This document shows positions 1 through 14,179 of a stretch of 64,000 bases of DNA, piece after piece. The notes under the pieces were generated by a model. The model did no database searches and was not told the origin of the DNA. It worked only from the letters and a program-made list of their open reading frames with translations. Source of the DNA: Acanthochromis polyacanthus. Its lineage: Eukaryota; Chordata; Actinopteri; Pomacentridae. Each line of letters starts with the position of its first letter. The stretch's first letter is position 1. The position numbers were made by a program, and so were the translations under genes. Location: the NCBI RefSeq assembly GCF_021347895.1, contig NC_067121.1, positions 33,343,974 through 33,407,973 on the forward strand. The letters run 5' to 3'.

Positions 1-473
1 TGAAAAAAATCCAAAAATTCAGCGAAAAAATTTCCTAAATTTCAGAAAAATGTGTAAAACCTTCAGGACGAAAATTCCAGTAATACCTTAAAAGTTTCCC
101 TTAAAAGTTTTCTTGAAAAATCGCCCAGATTTGTCAAGAAATTTCTTGTAAATATTTTCAAAAAATGAGTAAAAATCTTCCAAAAAAGCTGAAAATATCT
201 AAAGTGATTACGTATTTATCAGTAAAGCTAATATTTTCTTTAAGAACATTAACAAAAAAAATCAACCAAAATCCAGCGAAATTGCTGGATTTTGGTTGAT
301 TTTTTTGTGAATGTTCTTAAAGAAAAATTTTTTTAACATTGCTTTTTCCACCAAAAAATGTTCAAACATTTCTCAAAAATGTTGAAAATGTGGACATCAG
401 AAGTTTCACTGTGAAAATTCCACATTTTGAAACTTGAAAACGGGTCAATTTGACCTGCAGGACGACAGGAGGG
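1..473. mobile_element. piggyBac-type MITE, copy 1 (cut by window edge)
   Basis: This is the right-hand part of a non-coding repeat that recurs five more times in the window. It ends in GGACGACAGGAGGG followed by TTAA (474-477), the target site typical of piggyBac-like elements. A central palindrome at about 245-325 pairs TTCTTTAAGAACATT and AAATCAACCAAAATCCAGC with their complements. No coding potential is seen. Family assignment rests on the TTAA flank and CCCTCGTG-type ends; that is inference. Confidence 0.6.
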
Positions 474-659
474 TTAAACCTTTGAACCAGAAACAGTTTA
501 TGAGCATTTTTACTCGCTAACACCATTTCTAACACCAATGTAAAGTCCATCACCTCTACGGAAGCAGCACAACTTTAAAATGTCTTGTGCTTATGTCACG
601 GATAGAAAGCCATGAATAAATATGGAAAAAGTCAAATTGATTTATTTTTTTCTTAATGT

Positions 660-925
660 TTTCTTGGCCCCATTGCAGGTTCTCCCAATGTCCTTTCTTG
701 GACCACTCTTGGTAGTTACTCACCACTATTTTCACTCACCATCATACATGTTCTCATTCATCCAACCATCATCATCTGGACCTTGACTAAATCCTCTCCT
801 TCTAATACGTCAACTTGCTGCAGCAGAACATATTCCACCCACCAACAAGTTATACAGAAACAAAATAATCCATATTATTGTTATTCAGTTCACCTGTCAG
901 TGGTTTTAATGTTGTGGCCACCAAG
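660..925 (-). mobile_element. Tc1/mariner-like element, terminal fragment
   Basis: The stretch containing CCTTTCTTGGACCACTCTTG and ending in CACCTGTCAGTGGTTTTAAT resembles the end of a common fish Tc1/mariner family whose transposase lies on the minus strand. It is degenerate and holds no usable frame. Recognition is by family memory of these motifs, not alignment. About 650 bp of unremarkable sequence follows (926-1576). Confidence 0.5.
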
Positions 926-1576
926 TTCAGATTAAGAGCAGCACAGTCAGGAGAATTGAATTTCTTCACTCTACATTCAGGTACTGTTTCTATGGACACT
1001 ACTTTTGACAGTGTGCAAAGGATGATATAATTATCTTTGCACTATGGGCTACTTACATAATTACCTGGTACAGTAATGTATAACTAGGGAGGAACGAGAC
1101 GAGAAGCCTTAAAATTCCTTGTCACCCATAATTGCAGCATAATTTTTTACATAATTTGCAGACTGTGCATGACCGTGATCATAGCGCTAAAGCGTGACAT
1201 CAAAAAGTATGTGACATACAGACACAGTAGGAGATCAGAAACTATAAAGAGCAGCATGGGATGACATAACTTAAGGCGGCAGAAAGATGGTGCATGATAA
1301 CAGGGACCAACTGTCAAGCACTGTATTTTGAAAAAGGACTCTTAAAATAACTGAAATGTGATGTATCATGTCATAGTTTATATTATATTAGAGTGTTATG
1401 GTTGCAGTCAAAACTAGGGGGGGAAATTGGCCAGATTTGAGCGCTGTTTTGTGGCATTGTCTGTCAACTAGTAGCTCAAACATTTCCGTAGACAGCACTT
1501 GAATACTTTACTTAATCTTAGTTAGTAAGAATCCAACTCACCTCTGTCACATTATGTGGTTATTCTGCCTATACCC

Positions 1577-2110
1577 TTAAAGGCATTATGGAGGATGGTT
1601 TTTTTTGTTTAATTTGTCTGATTCACATAAAATGAATATACTGACCTTTAGTGGACTTGTATGTATGGTTTCTAAAAGAATGAAAAATTAAAAAAAATAA
1701 CTGTGGACATGGCAGGACCTGAAAAACATCAGCCAATCAACGTGCTCGGACCGAGGCGTTTGGTTTGCTCCCTTTCCTGTCAATCAAAAATCTTCCGGCT
1801 CAGGCCTAGTTACGTAGATTACGTACGCCTTGGACTTACGTGTTTTCTGTATGTGTTGCTTTGGTATAGCTTCGTAGTTAGCTGGCGACTTGTTTTGCTC
1901 ATCTTTTTTTACATAATGGCAGATAAAGATCCAGGGGGACCCAGCCGTAAAAGACAACTTCACGAGTCCTACGCAAGTTTCTGGAGGGGGGCGTTTCTTC
2001 GTAAATGTTAAGAGGGGGGAGGTTAGAGGGGGTGAGGGAGAGGTTGTATGTGCGCATGCGCATGCTACGTTCAAAGTCGTAGGAAATTAAATCTCCACTA
2101 ATGCCTTTAA
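1577..2110. mobile_element. Short non-autonomous DNA transposon (MITE-like)
   Basis: The ends form an inverted repeat: TTAAAGGCATTATGGAGGAT at 1577-1596 against ATCTCCACTAATGCCTTTAA at 2091-2110. The interior is GC-richer than its surroundings and includes an open frame on the plus strand (1703-2011). That frame has no recognised domain; its last part, from the ATG at 1916, is basic and may be a relic of an autonomous relative. TE class is not certain. Confidence 0.5.
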
Positions 2111-2635
2111 TAAATGCATTGTGATGTAACAGAAGTGAACATAAAAGTTTTCCTTGCTTGGTTAAAATATGGTCATTATGGGAGTCAAACTTTTAATTAA
2201 TTAAGGAAACAGTATACAGTAGTTCCAAAAGTAATCACTGAGATTTGAAACCAGTGCAAATCTGGTACGATAATCACATTACAGTTACTATTTAGTTACA
2301 ATTACTGCTTTTACTGTGATGCAGTGTAGCCTACTGACAGTACCACCCGATTCTCTTAGACATACCATTGAACCTTGTTCATCCTACAACATTTTTTAGT
2401 TTTGAAGTCCACTTTGGACTGTTTTTTATCAACTTTTCTCTTGGCTTTATGGTGAAACATCATTAAAGGAGAACAAAAGAAAGATTTTGCGTATATTTTC
2501 TATATTCCGAGAGTGACTTGTGCTGATATGTTGGCAAATGTAGGACTTGATGTTGTATTATTAGTTGGAAATTAAGTGACAATGCATCTAAGGTGATGTT
2601 GCACAAAAGTAATTTAATGAGTAGTGTAATGAATA
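2111..2635. other. Intergenic, nothing recognised
   Basis: AT-rich sequence without a supportable gene, RNA or complete repeat. Confidence 0.5.
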
Positions 2636-2735
2636 GTCCATCCATCCATCCATCACATTTACACCACTTAATCCTCATGTGGGTCATGGGAGCACTGGAG
2701 CCTATCCTAGTGTATTGAACAGGGAGTAAATACGT
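2636..2735 (+). mobile_element. LINE 3'-tail-like fragment
   Basis: A TCCATCCATCCATC tract is followed by ACCACTTAATCCTCATGTGG, GGGAGCACTGGAGCC and TATCCTAG. This is the pattern of the 3' end of a fish non-LTR retrotransposon that carries 'catccatcca' and 'ctggagcctatccc'. It is only about 100 bp and non-coding. Confidence 0.4.
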
Positions 2736-4752
<2,017 letters not shown>

Positions 4753-5399
4753 CTTCACAATCAGAAATCAGTGCCTGGCTGCAGAGAGAAAAGAGAATTC
4801 ATTAAACTCAGCCACCCACGCTGGGCCACAGAGTAGACGGGGGGTAGTGAGGGAAGGAAGGCGGGGAGGATGATGATGAGAGACAGAGTGAGAGAGCAAA
4901 GATGGTGAGAAAAAAGAGGGTGGAGGATGAGGAGAAAGAGAGGGAGAGGATGGAGTCCTCTTAGTGGGGGCCCATCAAATGAAGTGGATAGGAGGTCAGT
5001 TGAACAGAAAAGCTCTTTAGGAGCAAAGGGATGAAGAGAGAGAGCGGACAGGAGGGTAAAGAAATAACAGAACAGTGGAGGAGAGAGGGGAGAGCATGAC
5101 TATGTGTGAAGGAGGTGTTAGATGGGCTCTGGAGTCTGGAGCTAGTCTGAGATTATAACACACACAGAAGCAATTAAAAGTTGTCCTCACAAACTCGTCA
5201 AACTGTCTCGCCTCCAGCCAGTCGCACCCTGTTGTCCCTGCTCGGCAGCCAATAGGCCTTCCTGACACCTTTCACCACACCTGACTGACAGCCAATCAGA
5301 TAAAGCCTTCCCGGTCAGCGTGGACGTGACCTGAGGCCGACACGTCGAGCTTTCACTCTCCAACCTCGGCTTCTCCATCCAGGGCCTAATCCACGCAGC

Positions 5400-5500
5400 G
5401 TTAATCTGGTTAACTAGAGCTGTTTCTGAAATTAACAAAAGCCTAATCTAATTCCCACTTAACACTAATTAAGAGATTATTGACCTCACATCCTATTATC
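5400..5500. promoter_or_regulatory. Candidate conserved non-coding element (TAAT-rich)
   Basis: Non-coding sequence with closely spaced homeodomain-type cores, for example CTAATCTAATTCC and CACTAATTAAGAGATTATTG. It stands out from the microsatellite-rich flanks by its complexity. Conservation cannot be tested here, so this is only a candidate. Confidence 0.25.
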
Positions 5501-5747
5501 GTAATCATCGGTCTTTTGGCAAACAGTCAGGCAGCAAACAAAAAGGAGTCGATAAAATGACAGCAGCAGTCAGGAGTCAGACGCGGCTGTTAGTGCTGGA
5601 GATTCTGTATGTGACAACAGATCAGAAGCAGAGATACAGTGGAGGCAGAAATGTGAGGTTCCTCTGTCTGCCTCACATACACTCTCTACACCTTTAAGCC
5701 TTTTACTGTCCAGAATGTCAGCAGCCGTCTCCAGCAAGGCGGCCTGT

Positions 5748-5775
5748 CACACACACACACACACACACACGCATG

Positions 5776-5839
<64 letters not shown>
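5748..5839. repeat. (CA)n microsatellite
   Basis: CA repeat interrupted once by GCATGCACGC. A shorter CA run follows at about 5989-6016. Confidence 0.95.
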
Positions 5840-5843
<4 letters not shown>

Positions 5844-6079
5844 GAAGTCAGTGTGTTAGAGCGAAGCTGAGGGACGGAGACGTGCAGGAGGGAGGGGTGT
5901 CCTTGAAAGAGGACGGAGGTGTTCAGCTGGATCTAATGTGACGGAGGAAGCAACTGGAGCACGCACACACTCACTCACACACCCACAAAAACACACACAC
6001 ACACACACACACACACTTCACTGTTGCATCAATAACATTCCTTTCTGGGAAGAAAAGAAACATTTGTTGGGATAAATTC

Positions 6080-6660
6080 ACATGAATCCACAATCCGCCC
6101 CACTAAATCCGTTTGTCCCGTCCAACCCTCCACAGACCAGCCTTTTATGTCACCAGTATAGGAATGGGAGCGAGAGCAGGGCCGAGCCCCGGCCTGGCTC
6201 TCTGCTATGGGCCTCAGCATCATTATCATCAGCAGCGGGCCCTCTCAGATGCGCCAGCACAAGATCAAAGGAAAGCCTCTCAATCTTCTCCCCTCACTGA
6301 GGCAGCACAGAGCTGCTCTATAACTGGCATCTTGGTCCTGCGATAATCCTCCCATTGATCTACTTCACAGAGTTCAGTCTGCACCGAGGCTTCTGGGTTG
6401 AGGGTTAAAGATGCCGAGGAATGTCTGTCAGAGTTTGCAGCACTGAGTGCCAGATCTTATTAAGCCATACGCTCAGCTTTACAGGGTCCTTTGTTTTTTA
6501 TTGAGGGAACTCGTTTTGAAGGTGCTTTTGCTCACATGAGGTCATTTTAATGTTTCATGAGGGCTCCCAGCATTTCCATAGATTCTACCAGCGTCATCAT
6601 TTAGGCTTTTGTAAAGGATACAAAAATAGGTTATGTATTTAGCACAAGCAATTAAAAGGC
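6080..6660. promoter_or_regulatory. Candidate enhancer-like non-coding block
   Basis: High-complexity, non-repetitive, non-coding sequence between microsatellites. It contains AGATCAAAGG at about 6263, a good TCF/LEF core, and AATTAAAAGG-type AT-rich cores near 6650. Short frames here (6029-6346) show no domain. Enhancer function is inference from composition only. Confidence 0.25.
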
Positions 6661-7262
6661 ATATCCTGCTGCAACGTGTAGGCACGGGATGGTGGGGCAA
6701 ATTAATTCACCTTATTTTCCAGTTCCTTCCTTTTCCTTTGAAGTCAGTGAGAGGGAGTTCAGACTGGAAGGCAGAAGGAGGAGAGGGTGGAGGGTGAGGA
6801 TGAATACAGGGAACAATAGAGCAGAGAGCCATTACCTCAGCACAGCCACCGGGCCTCCCTCCTCCCAACGTCTCCATCTACCGGCGGCTGGACGAAGCGC
6901 CGCGTGGATCTGCTGACTGGCACTGCTGAGTTGACAACATGGAGCTCCAGTGATATAATGCGTGTTGTAACTCATAAACACCTAAATTAAAAAACAAACA
7001 GCTAAAGCGGCTGCATTTTGAAACTTGTCAAGAATTTTAGCCCATGTAAACACATTTCTAAAGACAAGCGGAGCAGTTACTGATGAATGGCACTTTGACA
7101 GTTTGATTATAAAGTGTTGGTCCACAAATCCACATGTTTAGAAGGAACAGCAGTCCTGAATGCTTTATTCATGGGTTTGACTGCTTCATGACCAAGTAGT
7201 GCTTCGCTAACTATATATCTGTTAGGAGCACATTTCCAAAAAAAGGTAAAATACTCCTTTAA

Positions 7263-7665
7263 CCCTCGTGTTGTCCTCATTTATGGGCACTAAAAAATAT
7301 TGTTCCCTTGTCTAAAAAAAATGCAAAAATTCTGCAAAAAAATTCCCCGGATTTGTAAAAATTTGCAAAATCTTCAGGAATAAAATTCCAAAAATTCCTT
7401 AAAAGTTGCCCTTAAAAGATTTATTTTTTTTTAAATCCCCAAATTTTGCAATAAATAATTTTTTTCGAAATTCACTAGTTTTGGTTGATTTTTTTTAATG
7501 TTCTTCAACAAACATTTTTTTGAACATTTTTTTTGCACCAAAACATGTTCAAAAATTTCCCAAAAATGTTGAAAATGTGGAAGTTTTCATTGTGAATTTT
7601 TTTGTTTTTCCCCACATTTTCAAACTTTAAACCGGGTCCATTTGACCCGCAGGACGACACGAGAG
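7263..7665. mobile_element. piggyBac-type MITE, copy 2 (complete)
   Basis: A complete copy bounded by TTAA at 7259-7262 and 7666-7669. The ends are CCCTCGTGTTGTCCT and AGGACGACACGAGAG, an imperfect inverted repeat. No coding capacity. The TTAA duplication fits piggyBac-type integration. Confidence 0.75.
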
Positions 7666-9080
7666 TTAATCAAAATACACTGGATCTAACTTAAAGGATT
7701 TGGGACTAATGGTGACCGACACTTTATAACAAATTGAACTGACCTAAGACCAAACACTCCACTCCAACTGGCCTGTTAAATAGAAAACTACAGTCAAAGG
7801 ACAGTTAGCTTAGCTTAGCACAAAAGCAAAGCAGATGAAAACAACTGCACTTGACCAGAAAATTGTCCTAAATATGGACATGAATTTAGCTTAATATACG
7901 GATTAAACAAATAATATGTAATTTGTGAGCCTCAGAGGTAAGCGGAATATTTTACTTTTGAAACATGCACTGTATATAAAATATGGAGCGTCCATAACAT
8001 CACTCATTGGTTTGTTTACTGCTGTTTGGAATCCTCCAGTGTGGAATTTGCCAGGTTGTTTTTTGAAACTGAAAACAAGCAAGGAGCTGATCTGATTGGA
8101 TATCCCAAAGACACCCCTATAACATAACCCACTATTTTTCTGTTTAATCCACTTTAAATGGAACCATAATTCACAAAATGATCCCTATCCTGTGTTGAAA
8201 ACTTCTTAAAACCAGTGATTGAGACCATAAACTCATCTAAAAAATGTTTACCAAGGTAGGAAATCAAGTTAGAAGTAGTTAATTTTCTCACAGATTTCTA
8301 TTTAACTGGACTTGTCTTTGCATGCAAAGGAGTCGCCCCCTGCAGGACATTAGAGAGAATGCAGATTGAAGTCCCTTGTGCATTGTTGTCTTTTTTAAGA
8401 TCTGGAGGCTACACCCATCTTTTATTTTACTGGCTATACATTGGAAGAGGCCAGGAAAGCTGTTTCTTACTATTTCTAGTATTTGACTTCAGCCAAAGTA
8501 ACAAACTTAAACCATATTTAGAAGCAGACATGAGATTTCTTTAAATATGAAGCCACAGAGAATAGGTTGTTAGCTTAGCTTAGCATGAGTACAAGGAGCA
8601 GGAAAAAACAGCCAAGATGATATTAGCTATACATATATTTCCCCTTATTGTGATAGTTTTGTTTAGTTTATGAAGCGTTTTGGAATGTTAAAGGACACTT
8701 ATTTTTTACAGTGTGGTGTTAAAATTCAATGTAAAGGCTGAAGTCAAAGTGAGGCGTGCGCTAAGACTTCAGAAATAAGTGTATGTGATTTTAAAAAAGA
8801 AAGAAAGAAGTGCTACTGAGACTGAAACCGAATGTGTTTGAGCTTGTCGAGGTATAAGGACTGCGGTTTGGTCAGCATGTATTAATGTGAATTTTGTTAT
8901 TCACAGCCAACTGTGAGCGTCGTGTTGGATGGGACTTATCGCATATGTTTTTATCTGTATAAACACAAACACTCACAGGCCGACTCACACTCTCTCTCAC
9001 ACACACACCTACTCACATGCCTCCGTCTTAACCGCATGATTTTTCCAAGCTTGGCAAAATGCATTGATAAGCAAGTGCAC
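7666..9080. repeat. Intergenic with fragments of a dispersed fish repeat
   Basis: GTTAGCTTAGCTTAGCA occurs at about 7806 and 8568, and a related copy lies at about 26905. This is a known type of dispersed repeat in fish introns and intergenic DNA. No protein gene is supported. Confidence 0.4.
8332..8346 (-). promoter_or_regulatory. CTCF-like motif
   Basis: The minus strand reads CCTGCAGGGGGCGAC, close to the vertebrate CTCF core. Occupancy is unknown. Confidence 0.35.
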
Positions 9081-9084
9081 ACAC

Positions 9085-9160
<76 letters not shown>
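9085..9160. repeat. Compound (CA)n(GA)n microsatellite
   Basis: A CA run passes directly into a GA run. Frames across it on both strands are artefacts. Confidence 0.95.
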
Positions 9161-9399
9161 CACTGCAGTGTGAAATTGGGTCAGCAGTGGAGAGTGGGCT
9201 TTAATGCTGAGCACATACGCTCTCTAAAACTGATCTGCATATTCATGTGGGTGGCTATCAAAATGACACACACACAAGTAGACACGCACAGATACAAGCA
9301 CGCACATAAATAAGTACACGCATGTACACACTGGCCTAAACTTATCCATCCCACACACGTGCCCACTTGCACACATACATGCAAATGCGCTCACACAGA

Positions 9400-9403
9400 C
9401 ACA

Positions 9404-9458
<55 letters not shown>
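9400..9458. repeat. (CA)n microsatellite
   Basis: Pure CA repeat of roughly 58 bp, preceded by CA-rich degenerate sequence from about 9260. Confidence 0.95.
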
Positions 9459-9464
<6 letters not shown>

Positions 9465-10600
9465 CAGACAACAAAGCACAAAGAAAACCCTGAATCTCAT
9501 GGATATTGTAACTGTCAGGGAGCTACAGGGGGCATTTATGTTCCTCTCATTCTAATTCTGTGGCTAAAAATGAGCTTCTTCCTCTCCCAGCTGCACCATG
9601 TCAATCACTTTTCCTCCTTTTCCATCCCCTTCTGCTTCCTCTGTTCGCATCTTTCTTTCTCCCGCTGGCTAAAAGCGGTGGCCGTCTTTCAGGAGAAAAA
9701 GTGAAGTCCGGTTGGTGCCGGCCGCCCGGCCGAACAGCTCTCATTACTTGAGAATTTGCGAGTGAGTCGCAACATTGTCGGAAGCCTCAGAAGTTGGAAG
9801 AGATATTCACGCTGCCGAGAACAGGGAAAAAAAAGATCACCGCTTGCTTGGAATGATTCTGCTGGTGAGAAAAGAAGAGAGGGATGGATGGGTGGAGGTG
9901 GAGGGGAGGCACGGGATAGAAAGGGAGAAAGATGGAGAGTAGGGAGGGAGAATGAGGGGTCTTTCCCTAAGGATATACTTGTCAAAAACCCCTACTTCGC
10001 GTTTCTGACTTTTTTTCGGCGATGAACAACAGTTTTCTCTGACAAAGCATTTTCCTGCTTATTTGCAGACGAAGGGAGGAGACGGGGCTCGAGTTTGGAA
10101 CGTGAGAAACTGAAAGGATGCAACAAAGGATTGGGAGCCAGTAAGCAGATAGCTCTGAAGGCCGCTAGGGGCCCGGAGGTGGAGGAGGGGAGAGGAGGGG
10201 AGGATGGAGGGAAGGAGGAGGAGGAGGAGAAGAAGAAGAAGAGGTGGTGGTGGTGTCTTTTGATGAGAGAGAGATGGTCGGGGGAAAGAGAAAGGAGGAG
10301 ACGGAGAGAATGAGTCGGAGTGAGAGTGTGTGTCTCCTGTGTATGTGTTTGGGGACCCACACAGTGAGGCCTGAGCATGTGATTTATTTCAGAATACTAA
10401 TGTCTCTTTGATCTCCTCTGCTTTAAAAAAAACACCCTGCTGGGATCGTGGGCACATACGCACACACACACACACACGCCAACACACACACAAACGCATA
10501 TATGTATTTATATACACGCCTGCACACACCCCAACATACCTACGAGCGCACATTAATATTGTCGTGTCCCTTCCACCGGCTCTCTGCTCATTTATGCACA
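9459..10600. other. Intergenic, purine-rich, no gene supported
   Basis: GA-rich sequence, including GAGGAGGAGG and GAAGAAGAAG runs at 10190-10250. It gives long low-complexity frames on both strands with no domain content. A shorter CA run lies at 10458-10490. Confidence 0.5.
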
Positions 10601-10609
10601 CAGTCGCAC

Positions 10610-10830
10610 ATACTCCAGGGCGCCTAATCTACTTTAACTATCATCAAATCCATAGAGATCCAATTACAAAGATAGAGGGATATTTGTTTTTCTCTGTACA
10701 TCCTAAAAGACTAATTAAATTTTCATGTAAAGATGAAATTATTTGATACAACACAAACGTCTTTTCATGTTCGTAATCGTAATGTAATATGTTTTAATTG
10801 GGAATCCTGTGACTGTTTCTGTCTGTTTCA
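10610..10830. promoter_or_regulatory. Candidate conserved non-coding element
   Basis: AT-rich but complex sequence with many homeodomain-like cores (CCAATTAC, GACTAATTAAAT, TTTTAATTG). It resembles developmental enhancers in texture. No conservation data are available, so this is a weak candidate. Confidence 0.25.
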
Positions 10831-12705
10831 GCTGAATCTGGATCTGCCTGTTTAACCTGCACACAGGAAAAAAAGCACAGAACACTGCTTCTCTTCTTTC
10901 TTGTACACTTCCATCATTATTCAAAGGCAGGGTCAGGGGGGCAGCAGCGTTATCCCAGCATGCACTTGGAGGGGAAGGCAGTCAATCATCCAACCAGCAA
11001 ATGATGCAGGCGAAGAAACACACAAACTCAAAACAGAGAATTTTCATCACTCTTGAGTTGACTGTCTTTTATTTCTACTCTGAAAAAGAAAAAGGACATG
11101 TATTGCATGGCTATAAATATCAGATCGGGCATGTGTGTTGGAATAGGAGGTGGTGTGAGTAGGCAAATACAAACTTAATGAAAAAGGAGTTTAAAAAATC
11201 ACAGTCGCGGCTGCAAGTGGTTGGGCAAGGTCACAGCCCACCATTATGTTTTCATGCACACCACACAGGTCTCCTGCAGACCTAACGGGAGTCAGCAGTC
11301 GTACTGGTATATTCGTGAGGTTGTATTTGGGCACAGCTCGCCTGAAGCAGTGTGCAGAACTTACCAGTGGTTTATGCAGAGTTCATTTGTTTTCACTTAT
11401 TTTTTAGTGGTCGAAAACAGCAGATACAATAAAGGACTTGATTTAGCTATTATTTACAACTGTTTACTGCTAATAAAACACAAATAATTAGATCAGAAAC
11501 AGATGAAGAGATGATTCTGGCACCACAGAGAGTCAGTATTGTTCTTTTTGTCTTTGTTCTTTGGCAGCTGGCATCGAAAAAGTTCGATTTTCTCTCTGAT
11601 CTTTGAGTCAAAGTGAATGAAGTTTATGATACTGCCACCACCATGCTTTGAAGTCAATGGCAAGACCAGAACACATGAATGTATCTTTTTTATTGATTTA
11701 ATATGCATCTTTTCTGCATGACACACAATAATAAAGAAACACAGCAACAAAAGGGATATTGTCAATATATTAGAGACACTTTCATAAATTATGTTTTCAG
11801 GAAAGCTCATGTTTTTGGCTCTAACTGAAGAATTCATAGACATATAAAGACAATATTTCACACAAATGTCTTATAAAAAGATCAAAAGTCGGCTTGTCGT
11901 CATGTTATAATCCTCTCCTAGCCATTATTTAATGCTATAACTCAGGAAAAGATGAAGGGATTGAGACCATACCTCAAATTTGGATATTTGTGACACGAAT
12001 CTTTTGAGTCCATCTTTAAAGTCTTCATTATTTTTTACTGTATTAGTCTGGATGTGAACTGCAGCTTCACTGGTTGGTGAAGGCAAACAGCCACAAGGTG
12101 ATATTTCTAGTTATTGTTTGGTCTGATGTTCCTACAGCATGAAAGCAGGGCTTTGTGTTTGGCAGCTCTCACATACTATGTGCTGTTGCTGCAACCTTGA
12201 ATTTTTTTTTTTCATAAATAAGGTTTACAAAATGCTGTATGTGACATTCAAAGTTTCACAGCAGTCTGTACAGTCATTGTTGAGATTTTTTTGGTTCACA
12301 GTCCGCTCTTGATTGCTTACAACCTTGATAAACCCCAGACAGGAACTGCTAACAATGTATATTTGAACAGTTGGCTGCTTTATAAACTGCTGCCTCATTC
12401 TATACCTTGCATTATTACAAATGTACAAAGACTGGCTGCTCCGCTTTTCTTTTAATTCCAGAACCTGACGTGTAGCGTCGGTTTGGCAGAAAAGCCAGAC
12501 AGCCGAGGAATTACTGTGCAGCGGAACTGTAGGTTTGACTGGAAATATCGTGATGTTGTCGAAGTTTGGACAGCTATCTGCAGCAATGAGAAAAAATATG
12601 CCACCAAACAACACAATAGGTCTAGAAATGGAAGGAGCAGTGTTAAGTGTGAGAGTTTTACAGGGTGCTTTCGTTTGACATATGCGGCATGTCTCCCCAT
12701 GCTGC
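10831..12705. other. Intergenic, nothing recognised
   Basis: Open frames of 80-130 codons (11221-11487, 11493-11861, 12225-12614) have no recognised domain, splice pattern or repeat identity. Confidence 0.45.
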
Positions 12706-12958
12706 TCAGGCTTGAAATAGCAAGGGGTTAGCAGCTCCTCTCCTCCGGCAAGCCCGTAGTCTCAGTTGATACATGGTGTCTGTCAGCTCCTCCCTGATGA
12801 ACACCTCCAGCAGCAGCCTCAGGGACGTCGCCGTGTGCAGCTGCTGGCCTGGGCTCTTCTGGGTATCCGAGGCTCCTTTTCACAGCAGGCAGCAGATGTA
12901 GCAGCCTGGTGATGCCACCTCTCATAAGGGCTTTGGCACAGCGCGCCAGCGTGTTATG
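12706..12958 (-). pseudogene. Frameshifted open segment, unidentified
   Basis: On the minus strand two frames join into a protein-like stretch. The first runs from 12958 to about 12855 (contains ARCAKALMRGGITRLLHLLP). After a one-base shift near 12855 the second continues to a TGA at 12706-12708 (contains LRLLLEVFIREELTDTMYQL). Both halves are leucine-rich, amphipathic and non-repetitive, unlike chance frames nearby. No family was recognised. It could be a decayed last exon, a retrocopy fragment or coincidence. No convincing splice acceptor was found upstream. Confidence 0.3.
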
Positions 12959-13248
12959 GATTCAGATGTGGTCTTACGTTACATGAAAGTATCGATGATC
13001 TAACCTGCTTAGAGCCCAGCAGAAAGGAAGCTCCTGCAAACATTCTGATTGACATTTCTGATCCTTAAAGATGCAATAATTCCAGATGTACGCCAGGCCA
13101 AAAATAAAGTCACCACCTGGATTTTGCTTAAAAAAATAGGTAAGAGCCTTCTATTGGATAATTACTGCAGCGATGAATACGTTTCAGCTGCAACAACTTC
13201 TTTAACCCTAGATGATGCAGTGAGGAGCTCCTTATTTCTTAAACAACC

Positions 13249-14179
13249 ATGTTGGAAGACATATCCTGTCGTCATGGAAAGGATGTTAATCTGTCTCTGA
13301 AGGATCAAGTTATTGTCCTGCATCAAGCAAAGAAAACAACGAAGGAGGTTGCTGAAACTACTGAAATCAGGTTAAGAACTTTCCAATGCATCATTAACAC
13401 CTGAAGGATGGTGGAGAATCATCATCTTTTGGTCAGAACAAACTCTTAGATGAGTGAATTAAGAGCATTTCCACGTTCACAATGCGAAGGGAACTCAAAG
13501 GATTGGGACTAAACAGCTGTAGCTCTAAGAAAACCATTGACCAGTGAGGCTAATCAGAAAAAGGCTTCAGTCTGCTAGAGAGCATAAAGATTGGACTCTG
13601 GAGCAATGGAAGAAGGTCATGTGGTCTGATGAGTCCAGATTTACCCTGTTCCAAAGTGATGGGTGCATCAGGGTAAGAAGAGAGGCAGATGAAGTGATGA
13701 ACTCATCATGTCTGGTGCCTACCAGCCTGTGGGGGTTAGGGTTATGATCTGGGGCTGGTCAGGTTCAGCAACGTTATGTTCCCAAAGAATGAGGTCAGCT
13801 GACTATCTGAATATACTGAATGACCAGGTCTTTATATCAATGGAGCTCTTCTTCCCTGATGACATGAACATGTTCCAAGATGACGATGCCAAGATTCATG
13901 GGGTTCACATTGTGAATGAGTGGATCAGGGAGCATGAAACTTCATTTTCACTCATGGATTGACCTCCAGAGTCCAGACCTCAGCCCCAATGAGAATCTTT
14001 AGGATGTGCTGGAGAAGACTTTGTGCATCGGCCCGACTATCACATCATCAATATCAGATCTTGGTGAAAAATTAATGCAACTCTGGACAGAAATAAATGC
14101 TGTGACATTGCAGAAGCTTACTGAAACGATGCCACAGCGAATGATACTCAAAGCTAAAGGCAGTCCAACAAAGTATTAG
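13249..14179 (+). pseudogene. Degenerate Tc1-like transposase
   Basis: Relic of a Tc1/mariner transposase. It begins with a helix-turn-helix-like region from the ATG at 13249 and continues with the catalytic block WSDESRF near 13627. A [12 protein letters not shown] block and a second catalytic region around 13875 follow, and it ends with a KGSPTKY-like C-terminus and TAG at 14177-14179. The intact copy at 49.7 kb ends in a similar KGASTKY. Several in-frame stops and at least one frameshift (around 13700) show it is dead. Terminal repeats were not found. Confidence 0.8.

Noticed and set aside
9992..10378. 128-codon minus-strand frame and overlapping plus-strand frames
   Set aside because: Low-complexity translation of GA/CT-rich DNA; Ser/Pro or Glu/Lys runs and no domain.
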